Of a stretch of 64,000 nucleotides of DNA, positions 1 through 10,046 are shown piece by piece. The stretch is from contig NC_081411.1 in NCBI RefSeq assembly GCF_030272615.1, forward strand, positions 37,978,640-38,042,639, in the 5' to 3' direction. Made by a program: the position numbers and the translations under genes. Source of the DNA: Cryptomeria japonica. Lineage: Eukaryota; Streptophyta; Pinopsida; Cupressales; Cupressaceae. Positions within the stretch are counted from its first letter, which is position 1, and every line of letters begins with the position of its first letter. The notes beneath the pieces were generated by a model, which searched no databases, was not told the origin of the DNA, and worked only from the letters and a program-made list of their open reading frames with translations.

Positions 1-3000
1 CTGAGATCAATAGACAAGTCTAAGGTGTCCTTGGATTCCATCATAGCCAAGTTGACAGCCTATGAGCTAAATAGTTTTGATGGTAGTGTTCAAAAGACAA
101 AATCAACTTTTAAGCTTCTGCTATACCATCCAGAAAAGGAAAAGAGGCTAGCACTAGTGGGGAACCTAATCAGAAAAGAGAAGTGAAGGATGAAGAGTTT
201 CTGATGGAATTTGAAGCTCTTCTTGCCAGGAGATTTCCAAAAGGGACTGGTAAATACAAAGGTAAGCTTCCTTTGAAATGTTTCTCCTACAACCGGATAG
301 GACATATTGCTATGAACTGTCCTAATAGTGACAACAAGGATAAACTAGAAAGGTTCAAGAAATTCAAAGGAGGAAACAAAAGAAATTATTTTGTGGCAGT
401 TGATGACGGTGTCACAGATGAGGAATCAGAAGATGAAAAGAATGAAGACATTGTGTTTGTTGCTGTAAAGGAAGATGTGGCAGACAAGAAGGCTCTTGTC
501 TCCTGGTTTGATGATTCCAATGAGTGGATCATTGACAGTGGTTGTTCTCACCATATGACTGGTGACCGGAGCAAGTTTCTATCCTTAGAGGAGTATGATG
601 GTGGTGTGGTTTGCTTTGGCAATGATGCACCATGCATGGTCAAAGGCAGAGGGTCCATCTCTTTGAATGGAAAGAGCAGTGTTGACAATGTGTACTGGGT
701 TGATGATCTCAGACACAACCTTCTAAGTGTTGCCCAGCTAAATGACAGTGGTCTCACTCTTCAATTCAAGAATGGAGTTTGCAAAATCAAAGGTAAAGAT
801 GGTAAATTGGTAGCCACCAACATGCAAACTAAAGGTAACCTATTTCATCTGAATGCAAATATAAGTACATGTCTTATGGCTAAGCTTGATGATAGCTGGA
901 TATGGCATAAGAGATTATGTCATGTGAACTTTGATAACATTGTGAAGGCTAGTAAGATCAAGGCAATTAAAGGGTTGTTGGTGCTGAGCAAACTGGATAA
1001 TACCTTGTGTAGAGAATGTCAATTGGGGAAAATGTCTTCCTCAACCTTTAAAGGTAAATCTTTCACTACTGACAACTTTCTTGATCTTGTCCATACTGAT
1101 TTATGTGGTCCTATGAAAACTAGAAGTGTGCAGGGTGATAGGTACTTCATGATTATCACTAATGACTGCTCAAGAATGATGTGGGTCACATTCTTGAAAG
1201 ACAAGTCTGAAGCTTTTGGGAAATTCAAAGCTTTCAGAGCATTAGTGGAGAAGGAAAGCGGTAAAAAGGATCAAATGTCTCAGAACTGATCAAGGAGGGG
1301 AATTCACTTCCAATGAATTCAACAACTATTGTGAAGAATTTGGCATCAAGAGATAGTTGTCTACCCCCCGAACTCCACAGAAGAATGGCCTAGCAGAGAG
1401 GAATAACTAGACTATGGTTGAAGCAGCTAGAACCATGTTGATCCAAGGAAAGGTTGCTCACACCTTTTGGAGAGAAGCGACGAGCACTGCAGTCTACACT
1501 ATGAATCAAGTACTCATCAAAAAGGGTAAGGACAAAACTCCTTATGAGTATTGGACTGGTAAGACACCTGTGGTTAACTACTTTAAGGTATTTGGTAGAA
1601 AATGTTACATCAAGAGGAGTGAACATCAGGGTAAATTTGAAGCTAAATGTGATGAAGGAATATTTCTAGGATATTCCACCAAGAGTAAAGCTTTCAAGTG
1701 CTATAACAATAGGACTCAGAGAATTATGGAAAGCATCAATGTAAGAGTTGATGAATCCTCTGAGAAGATTGAGGAAACTGGCAGGGAGCAAGTTGTAAAT
1801 GAACCGGTTGCAACCTTATGGGAATCGACTGTCAGTCAGCTGAGTACTAGTAACAGTATTCTTGAACCGGTGAATGCTGATACTGATGAAGATGAGGATG
1901 AAGAAGAAAAGCAAGAAGAACCAGTTAAGACCATTCCTTAGTATGTCAAGTTGAATCATGATCCCAAGCAGATCATAGGTGATAAGGATGCAGGAATCCT
2001 TACCAGAAGAAAGATCAGGGAAAACTCATGTATGGTCTCTGAATTTGAGCCTAAGTCATTCAAAGAGGCTCATAAAGATGAAGAATGGATCAAGGCAATG
2101 GAAGAAGAACTTGACCAGATAGAAAAAAATGGTACATGGTCCTTGGTACCCAGACCAGAGCATAAAAATGTCATTAGCACCAAATGGGTGTTTAGAAATA
2201 AGTTGAATGAGGATGGCTTAGTGATTAGGAATAAACCCAGACTGGTATGCAAAGGATATGCTCAAGAAGAAGGTGAAGACTATGGGGAAACCTTTTCTCC
2301 TGTAGCCAGATTGGAAGGAGTTTGTATGCTTCTTGCATATGCAGCTTTTAAGAGATTCAAGGTATATCAAATGGATGTAAAATCTGCATTCCTAAATGGT
2401 GTACTTGAAGAGGAGGTGTATATTGAGCAACTAGATGGGTTTACCCTATCTGAAGATAGTGACATGGTATGTAGGCTACATAAAGCATTATATGGTCTAA
2501 AGAAAGCACCTAGGGCATGGTATGAGCTCCTACATTCCCATCTTGTGAAGATTGGATTTGAGAGAACAAGTGAAGATAGCAATATCTACTTGAAGTCTAA
2601 AGGAGATCATATTCTGATCTATGAAGTTTTTGTTGATGACATCATCTTTGGTGGAGATGACAAGATGAGTCATGAGTTTGCTGATGAGATGAAGAAAGAG
2701 TTTGAGATGTCACTCATAAGGGAGATTAAGTTCTTCATTGGACTGCAGATCCAATAGATGGAAGATGGAATCTTCATCACTCAGTCCAAATATGTCAAAG
2801 AGGTGTTGAAGACTTTTGGCATGGAAGACAACAAACCGGTTGGTACATCAATGGTGACCGGTTGCAAATTGATAAAGGAGGATGATTCTGCACTAGTTAA
2901 TGAGAAGGAATACTGGTCAATGATTGGTAAGTTGCATTATGTAGTGCATAGTAGACCGGATATTGCACATGCAGTTGGCATCACTGCAAGGTTCCAGAAG

Positions 3001-3582
3001 AGTCCAAGAGAATCTCTCTTGATTGTAGTCAATTGGATTCTTAGGTATCTGAAGGGAACAGTTGACTATGGATTGTGGTACCCATACAACAATAATTTCA
3101 ATCTGAAAGTGTTCATAGATGTTGATTGGGCCAATAATGTGGATGATCGGAAGAGCAGAACCGGTGGTGCATTCTTTGTCAGTGGTAGACTAGTCTCATG
3201 GATGAGTAAAAAGTAGAGTTGTATCTCTCAGTCTACAATGGAAGCAGAGTATGTTGCAGCTTTCATGAACTACACTTAGATAATCTGGATGAAGCATGTA
3301 CTGGAAGGCTTCAAGATCACTGTATCTGAACCGGTAAGTATATTCTATGATAACACAAGTGCTATCAATATATCAAAGAATCAGGTTTTACATTCTAGAA
3401 CCAAGCATTTTAAGCTTAAGTATCATTTCTTGAGGGAAAAGGTTTAGAATAAAGAAATTGCACTGGAGCATGTGTCTAGTAAGGAACAGTTAGTAGACAT
3501 ATTCACCAAGCCTCTCCCAAAGACAAATTTTGTGCATTTGAGAGGTGAATTAGGGGTATTACCCCTTCAAGAGGTGAACTAA
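1..3582 (+). pseudogene. copia-1 gag-pol polyprotein, decayed
   Basis: Would encode the capsid and replication proteins of a copia retrotransposon. A frameshift near 110-180 separates the first gag codons from the main frame. The gag zinc knuckle (about 275-320) reads C-x2-Y-x4-H-x4-C, so the second metal-binding Cys is Tyr. Protease has DSGCSHHM near 532-556. The integrase zinc region (H..H..CxxC) lies at about 904-1030. Frame is lost at about 1275-1413. Reverse transcriptase (1951-2757) shows [12 protein letters not shown] and VDDIIFGG, the copia YVDD site with Phe at the first position. RNase H with integrase-style tail runs to a natural stop at 3580-3582. Internal stops at 1939, 2755, 3214 and beyond are mostly TAG where CAG is expected. 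Nonfunctional as it stands. Confidence 0.85.
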
Positions 3583-3825
3583 AAGTGATTATTCCACATC
3601 AGTCAGGTACTAGAAAGACAAAGTTTTGATTGATTGGCGTGTTGAAGGATGCTACTCCTCAGGAGGAGCAGCATGATGGAACAGTGATGATTGTACCCCC
3701 ACTTTGGCATTGTTGTCAAAGGGGGAGAAGGAGTGAATCGAAAAGATATCTGCAGCAAATGGGGAGAAGATGTGAAGTAGAGAAGATATCTTTTGTATAT
3801 TGCCATCAATGCCAAAGGGGGAGAT
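3583..3825 (+). other. copia-1 post-pol spacer with duplicated polypurine tract
   Basis: Purine-rich spacer between the pol stop and the 3' LTR. The sequence CAAAGGGGGAGA occurs twice, near 3716 and at 3813-3824. The second copy abuts the LTR and is the functional-looking plus-strand primer site. Duplicated polypurine tracts are seen in SIRE-like copia families. Short frames here on both strands are not supported as genes. Confidence 0.7.
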
Positions 3826-5525
3826 TGTTGGCATTATGTAAACCGGCATGAAGACATAATGATATTGTATGTTGTCATTGATGTCAATATGGGACATAGT
3901 GTGAACCAACACATGTGATAAGTGAAGAGAGAGGAACCGACATATGTGTGAACTGGTTTATATGCCAAAGTGAAGTAGCATATTTGTTCAAGGAAAGTGA
4001 AGTGACATATTTGTTAAAAGTGAACTGGCATATGTATGAACCGGTTTATATGCCAAAGTGAAGCGGCATATTTGTTCAAGGAAAGTGAAGTGACATATTT
4101 TTTAAAAGTGAACCAGCATGTAGTTATGGGAACTGGCACATGGAAGCATTGTATGACTACCGATTGGTAGTTAGCTTCCACTTCGGGGTTTCCGATTGGA
4201 GTACCTCAAGTCTATGTGACTCAATCAGTGATCTTTGTGTGATGAGTTAGCAGTATGATGAAGGATAGATCATGTTGACACGTAAGCTTTGTGTGTGTGA
4301 AGGATCTTGCATGAAGATGACTATTCCTATCTACCTCAGGAATGTGTGAAGTTTGTCAAATAGTGATAACACGTGATGGGTTATCAACCGCCATGAAAAC
4401 GGTGGATAATGGTCAATGGAGAATGTCTTGAGATTGATTCAAGATTGTTGCATTTAATGCAGCATGATTCAACAGTTAGGATTGAGCCATTTGAATTGCT
4501 TAACCTAATAGGTTTAGGGTTTAGGGTTTTTGCTACTAACCTATATGTTTCCTATAAGGTCGATGTTGGGTTTCTTTCTAAGGTTGTTGGCAAAAATTGT
4601 GAGTGTGTATCCAAGGAAAGTGATACATGATTCTTGCCAGACCAAAGGAGAGAAGAGATACCTGCAAAGTGAATGTGAAAAAGGAAATGAGGAGCCTAAA
4701 TGGATCTGCATTAGCATTAAGTGTTGTTAACAGATCATTGTAATACCTATTGATCTCTAACCACTTCAATAGTTGTAAAATCCCCTAATAGGGTAGCCTT
4801 AACTGGCTTGATTCAAAAAATCCCTTAAATCGGGTGGTCTTAACTGGCTTGTTTCAAATCCCTTAACCAGGTAACTCGAGGCTAATGAGTTCTGAGAAGC
4901 TAGAGAAGCTTAGGAGATCCGTTCAGCTATTGAGTTCTTGAAATCCTCTAACAAGGTGACCCTACTAGGTTTAACCCTTAACTGAGTGATCCTTAACAGG
5001 ATCGGTTCCTAACAGAACCTATTGTAATGTCCTTAACTGGACAAGGCTCCTAACAGAGTGGACTTCTAAAGAGTTCAAAAAGAAGCTTGTGTGAATTCAT
5101 CTCCATCGTGGTTTTTCCCAGTTGGGTTTCCACGTGAAAAATATGTGTGTCATGTGCAATGCTTCTGTCTTGTGATGCTTTGTTTTACCTGTTAAGCACA
5201 TGAAGGTTCTATGTTTTATGCTTGTCTATAAAACATATTGAACTCATTGTTGTGAAGATCTGATGGTCAAGTTTACTAGTTTATGCATAAGAATATAATG
5301 ATACTGTAGTATTGAGCTTAGAGGAAAGCTTATTGAGTGACCAATTCATGACTGATTGAGCTATACTAGATGTTATTGGTTGCACTCTGCTTTACCGACA
5401 TCCCTATTTGTTAGTCATTTGGAGCATTTGCTGTCAAATTGATTTTTGACTATATTTGTGTTTGTACTGATTCACCCCCGCTCTCAGTACCGGTTTGGTA
5501 CTAGTGGTTCATAATTGACCTATCA
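3826..5525 (+). repeat. 3' LTR of copia-1 (about 1.7 kb)
   Basis: Begins TGTTGGCATT directly after the polypurine tract and ends CCTATCA. The right end is placed where homology to B's other LTR resumes. The 3' half contains repeated phrases built on CCTTAACTGG and CTAACAG, which reappear in opposite orientation at 42230-42450, showing that the LTR fragment there is the same family. A two-unit telomere-like GGTTTAGGG stretch at 4511-4530 is too short to mean anything. The end coordinate could be off by about 15 bp. Confidence 0.75.
3941..4118. repeat. 88-bp tandem duplication in the copia-1 LTR
   Basis: Two near-identical units start at 3941 and 4029, each opening CATATGT-TGAAC-GGTTTAT and containing CAAGGAAAGTGAAGTGACAT. 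They lie in U3, upstream of any likely transcription start, so they may be duplicated enhancer sequence. That role is inferred from position only. Confidence 0.8.
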
Positions 5526-6006
5526 ATATTCCTCTCTCTCGGCGGTCATTTATCATGTTCTAAAAGTCCACACCATCACCACGTGGAAAGTCACATGTCT
5601 TCCAAGAAACCTACACATAAAACTCTAAGCCTTGCAAAACCATCACAACACGACACTAACATGACAAATCTTGAACCTTGAACCTTGAACCAAAAAGGTT
5701 CAAGTTCAAGATTCAAAGAGTGCAAAAATGCCGACAAGGACTAGTAAAGCTTAAAATTGCGTGGAAAGAAAAACTTTCAAAACAACGCCTATTGAAATTT
5801 GAACCTTGAACCAAAAAAAAAAAAAAAGATTCAAGTTCAAGTTCAAGGTTCAAGTTCAAGTTCAAGGTTCAAGTTCAATGCCTGGAACTTAACAAAGACT
5901 GAATTACATGAGCAAAAATTTAAACAAATTTCTTGACCAATGAATTGGATAAGAATTACTTCAAACAAGGACGCATATGGGCTGGAAATTTAATATGGGC
6001 CCAACA
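5526..6006 (-). repeat. Start of the 3' LTR of element B
   Basis: About 480 bp matching 41694-42154 in direct orientation with only scattered differences. In the minus sense it starts TGTTGGGCCC at 6006, about 150 bp after the integrase stop. It is cut at 5525 by copia-1. No clear polypurine tract is visible immediately to its right, which is a weakness of the LTR reading. Confidence 0.6.
5671..5879. repeat. TTGAACC / GGTTCAA hairpin clusters
   Basis: At 5671-5715, TTGAACC units are followed by AAAAA and then the reverse-complement units, a near-perfect stem of about 15 bp. At 5801-5879 the same words flank a poly-A run and continue as tandem GTTCAAG/GGTTCAA copies. The same pair recurs at 41839-42030 in the other copy of this LTR, with a shorter poly-A run and fewer tandem units. 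Confidence 0.85.
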
Positions 6007-6153
6007 GTGGCTTTGCATGGGGACTAGGACTTGTAAAGTACCAAGCACTGAATCATAGGATCCCTGGTTTCATAGCATAACTGACTAAGGTTCAACTCAC
6101 AACAAAAATAAACACACCCAGACTAACACAACACAAAATAAAGTATGTACAAA

Positions 6154-6586
6154 CTAACAAGGGATGCCTGTTAACAATTGATACAATTTTAAGTCCTGCC
6201 CATGATAAGACAGGGGAAGTTCAAAACCATCTTGATAAGCAAGTTTAAATGAATTGGGCCCCTTTACCTCATGAATCACATAAGGTCCCTTCCACAGCAA
6301 TTCAAATTTGCCATGGGCACCTTTCGGTTCTCTCCTTTTATCCAATAATAACACCAGGTCCCCTTTCATGAACTTCCTGGGCCTTGCTCTCTAATCAAAA
6401 ATCTTTTTAATCCTCATCTAATATTCTATGATCCTGTCAACCAGCTTCTCCCTTTCTTCTTCAATCTTGGTTAAGTACATGATTCATTTTTCAAGAGAGC
6501 TCTAGAAAAATGGATCTTCTATCACTGTCTGTAGTTTAGAAGCTGCTAATTCTAAAGGAAGAGAGAGTTGCACGCCAATATCATAT
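6154..6586 (-). pseudogene. Element B integrase C-terminus (GPY/F module)
   Basis: The frame ending at 6154 contains KFELLWKGPYVIHEV, the GPY/F module of chromovirus and other gypsy integrases, then an ordinary gypsy C-terminal tail (ELPLSYHGQDLKLY). The segment 6370-6586 continues upstream with several stops and frameshifts. It stops abruptly at 6586, where element A begins. The upstream half of the same integrase resumes at 20448, in the same orientation and codon register apart from the duplicated CATAT. This is one gene cut in two by a 13.9-kb insertion. Confidence 0.85.
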
Positions 6587-7847
6587 TGTAGCATCCTAAA
6601 ATTGTGACACTTTCAATTTCGACTGCATTTCAGTCTTCATGATGGCGACGCAACACGCAACCTGAATAGAGACCCTGAAACCTGTTTTTGACATCAAAAA
6701 CTGCATTTTCTAGCACCCTGGCCTGAACCTCCTTTGCACCCTGCTGTCCCGGGAGGTGGGACCAGAGCGCCCAGTGCCCTGGTCCTTCAGGACTAGGGTG
6801 CCTAGCGCCCTGGTCCCCCAGGACCATGGCGCCCAGCGCCCTGGTCCCTTGGCCTATTTTGGGCCCGGTCTCCTATGGGGTCTTGGGTCTTTTTGTTTGC
6901 AATTTGGAAATTAACTTCCCTGGTCGGCCTAAGGTCAAGAAAATCAGTCTTTTAACCCTAATTGGCAAGTATATAAACTACATTTTACTCTCTCATTTGG
7001 GGAGACACATACATGATGGTACAAGCGTGGAAACTATACTCAAGCATTCAAGCATTCAAGCATTCAAGCATTCCTTCTAAGTCTCCATTCAAGGCTAAGT
7101 GTTGCATTCAAGACAAGGATTCAACCATTGAAGAGGAGATCACTTACTACATGCTACAACATACAACAAACAACAACATCTATACCTTCGCACATAAGGA
7201 TACAAACATCCTTACAACAAGGTATTAGTACTTGTTTTACATTACAGACATTTACATTTACAACATTTCTCATTTCTTGGTTAATTCCAAAACTGGGGTT
7301 TGACCTAAAGGCAAACCCCTAATCCCTAACCCCCCAATCATCTTCGCTTTTCTGTGTGTAGGTTGCAGGTACGCGGCTGAAATTGAAGATCTGAAATCCT
7401 TGTGCAGAGACGAACAGATCCCCCTTCGTTTCGCAGATTTTTCGGAGGACCGTGGCGCCGGGCGCCATCGTCCAGACAACTTTTGCTCAAATTTACAGGA
7501 CAGCGCCGTATCGACATTTTACTACTAATTCTAGGTCCGCAGCTTCATACTATATCCCTATCTCAGTTTATAAGCGAATCTTTGTCACTTTCTATGCATT
7601 CCTAGCTTAATTCTTCTATCAACATTCTTTACAAAAGAGGGTAGCCTTGCTTTCTTAACCCTTGAAACACATTTAGCATCCAATCTTGCCTTGTGTGGGA
7701 TTGGATCTTGTGGGTTTCAACCCCTCTTTTGAATGTAAAGTCTCTCCCCTAAGTGAAAACCATCAACCCTAGCAACCTCCCTTCTCTCTCCTTGGAGTTG
7801 GAAGAGGGGAGAGCAACTAGGGTTCGATCGCGATTTTTCGCTTTACA
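6587..7847 (+). repeat. 5' LTR of element A
   Basis: 1261 bp, TG...CA. It aligns end to end with the right LTR and exceeds it by 70 bp. That equals two extra copies of a 31-bp GC-rich unit (units at 6761, 6792, 6823) plus one extra 8-bp CAAGCATT unit (four at 7041-7074 versus three at 19649-19674). A TATA box (TATATAAA) lies at 6970-6977, so U3 would be about 400 bp and R-U5 about 850 bp. Confidence 0.93.
6970..6977 (+). promoter_or_regulatory. TATA box of element A LTR
   Basis: TATATAAA followed about 30 bp later by a pyrimidine-rich start region. The identical motif is at 19578-19585 in the right LTR. It is the best candidate for the retrotransposon promoter, assigned by motif and position only. 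Confidence 0.6.
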
Positions 7848-9096
7848 TTTTGGTGAACCCGACGTGAACATCCTTTTTGATTATTCATGGTTAGATCTGA
7901 AAATTGGCTTCCTTGATTACATTTGCCTGTTTGATCTTGTGCAAATTTTAGAGGTTAATTGCATAAAAACCCTAAAATTTCTTTTTAGTAATTGAACTTG
8001 TGAAATATTTAATTGTTAATGCTTGTTTCAGATCTGCCCTTCTATTACAAATTATCAATTCATATTTGTTCTTTAATTTTGAAAATTAAGTGGTTAAGTG
8101 TCAAAACCCTAATTTTTGAAACCCTCTTGATTCAACCTTTGTCTGACAATTTCACTGATCAAAACATCTCCAAATCAGCTGTAACTTTAGATTCTGCAAT
8201 AAAATCACAATATCTTTCATCCCTGAAAATTTGGAAAAAAGTTGCGAGGACCGTGTGCAATCCGAGCGCCATCGTCCCCAACATTTTTTCTGAAATTTCG
8301 GGAGCAAGATCTTACTGTATTTCCCTGCTAAAATCCAGAATTTTGGCTGATTTTATCAATTATAACACTTTCAAAATTACAGTCAAAGTTGGTCTTGTGA
8401 TTGCTTGGTTTAAGGCTCCTAATCATTCAAAAATCATCAAAATTGAAATTTTGTGTCAAAATTGTGTTCTTACTGTCCTAAATCTGAAAAGTGTGTTTGC
8501 ATTCATTCGAAATTTCAGTGCTTTATTCAAATTCTTGCAATTTGTGACTTTTGAAATTAAGTGCTTAATTACAACAACTTTGATTTCCGCTTTCAAAATT
8601 AAATTTTGCATGAAATTGAGTCAATTTTTAAATTTCAAAACTTGCATTGCTTTTGACATTCCCTCTAAAATCATAAAATTCAAAATTTCAATTTCCCTCT
8701 CTTTTTCAAAATTCAAATTTTGCATTTTTCGACAATCTTGGTAGGATTCAATTTTGAGATTGCAACTTTAATTTGACCTATCTACAAATCGTAAAATCAC
8801 TCAATTTTTTCAGATTAGCTTTAAAATCATCATAACTTTCATCCCTGCAAATTTCGAAAAAAGTTGCAAGGACCGTGTGCACTCCGAGCGCCACGGTCCC
8901 GGACATTTTTTCTGAAATTTCGGGAGACTGTCGTGATTGCATTTTACAGCTTAAATCTAGAAGATTGGCTGGTTTTACTGAAAATTGCTACCTCTAAATT
9001 CAAAATTTTCTCTCCCTCTCTAGTGCATGAGTTTTACAACAATAAGCCCTACTTACACTATTCCTGTTAGACGAAGCCGTAGAATTAAGTCTTTCC
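7848..9096 (+). other. Long untranslated leader of element A with repeated module
   Basis: About 1.25 kb between the LTR and gag, AT-rich, full of AAATTT-type words. An approximately 90-bp module occurs twice, at 8214-8304 and 8837-8926: TTTCATCCCTG, then GGACCGTG...GCGCCA..GTCC, then ACATTTTTTCTGAAATTTCGGGAG. A related copy lies in the LTR at about 7440-7505. A 243-codon open frame at 8013-8744 is rejected as a gene because its composition is that of the leader and it shows no domain. Copia C was inserted just before the gag start. Confidence 0.75.
7851..7869 (+). other. Primer binding site of element A
   Basis: TGGTGAACCCGACGTGAAC starts three bases after the 5' LTR, the normal place for tRNA-primed minus-strand synthesis. 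The initial TGG matches the CCA end of a tRNA. I do not assign the tRNA. Confidence 0.7.
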
Positions 9097-9990
9097 TGTA
9101 AGGAAGTTAAGTAGCGGAAACAACTTCCTACACTAACCTTGAGAGGAGGGTAATGCAAATTTTTTTTCAGATCATTACAACAGTTACAGAAAATAGAAAT
9201 AGATATAATAGCATTCATACCACAACACAGTGATTTACGTGGGGAAAACCCTTTCGGGAGAAAAACCCCACCCTCCAAAAGCAGCTCAATATTTTATTCA
9301 GCAATCAAAAATAGATTACAACATACTTGCAAAGCAAGCTCTTCGCAAGAGTATCACTAATCAGAGATTCAGAGGCAACTCAATAGCCATAAGACTCTTA
9401 CACACAACCTCTATCTCTCACACCTCATAAATAGGAGATACAATACAAGAAACCGTCAAACGGTATTACAAAACCATGGGCTAAAACCACCCAATAAGGT
9501 GTAGCCAACCTTATCTCCCTTCTAGATGCCCTATGACATGTTAAAGCACACATCAACATGTGTCGCTCCCTTTTACAGCTCATTTATGTATCCGATACAA
9601 ATTATTTTTCCTATTTCAGGAGTACAAACTTCCGGAGGCCATAACTTGAGAATCGGGTGTCCGATTGACGAACCGTTTGAAGCGCCGGAAAGCTCGCGAA
9701 GTGCTCTATCACCTTGTAACTGCTTTGTCGGTTACGGCCACTTTTCAGGGTGTTTCAAAGCCTCTAAAGTCCCCAAAATTAAGTTTAAATATTTTATTGC
9801 ACCCCTCCAAGACGAAAACTTTAATATCTTCAAAACTAGCTGTGACCTTGTGACGCAACTTTACCGGAATGCTTATCTAGCCAACCAGAAGCTTCAGGGA
9901 GAGTTTCACACCATTTCATGGTCAAATGAAAACTTACTATAAATTGTAACCTCACATAAATGCAAGGTTGAGACACCATTTTTCCCAACA
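9097..9990 (-). repeat. 3' LTR of copia C
   Basis: 894 bp. In the minus sense it begins TGTTGGGAAA at 9990 and ends CTTCCTTACA at 9097. It aligns throughout with 14207-15101 with a few differences per 100 bp by eye, mostly in 9700-9760. A TATA-like CTATTTATGA in the minus sense is at about 9426-9436. The polypurine tract AAGTGGGAGATT lies just beyond, at 9991-10003. Confidence 0.92.
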
Positions 9991-10046
9991 AATCTCCCAC
10001 TTGTCGAACACCTTGCATGAGCGGAAGGGAATATCAACACAATGAA

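Larger units (their letters stand above)
1..5525 (+). mobile_element. Ty1/copia LTR retrotransposon copia-1, 5' end outside window
   Basis: Gag-pol remnants in the order zinc knuckle, protease, integrase, reverse transcriptase, RNase H are followed by a polypurine tract and one 3' LTR, which is copia order on the plus strand. The 5' LTR lies left of the window. The long, purine-rich spacer between pol and the LTR and the pol sequence resemble the SIRE/Maximus lineage, but the lineage call is tentative. The right edge is fixed by homology: sequence matching 41694-42154 starts exactly where this LTR ends, so copia-1 appears inserted in the 3' LTR of gypsy element B. The expected 5-bp target duplication (ATATT, 5526-5530) cannot be tested because the other copy is off-window. 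Confidence 0.85.

Noticed and set aside
3630-3912. Short frames on both strands between copia-1 pol and its LTR
   Set aside because: They lie in the purine-rich spacer and LTR start; overlapping frames on both strands without domains.
4511-4530. Telomere-like GGTTTAGGG repeats
   Set aside because: Only two units, inside a copia LTR; no interstitial telomere array.
8013-8744. 243-codon open frame in the leader of element A
   Set aside because: Its composition mirrors the AAATTT-rich leader, no domain is visible, and it contains a copy of the repeated leader module. A chance frame is the simpler explanation.
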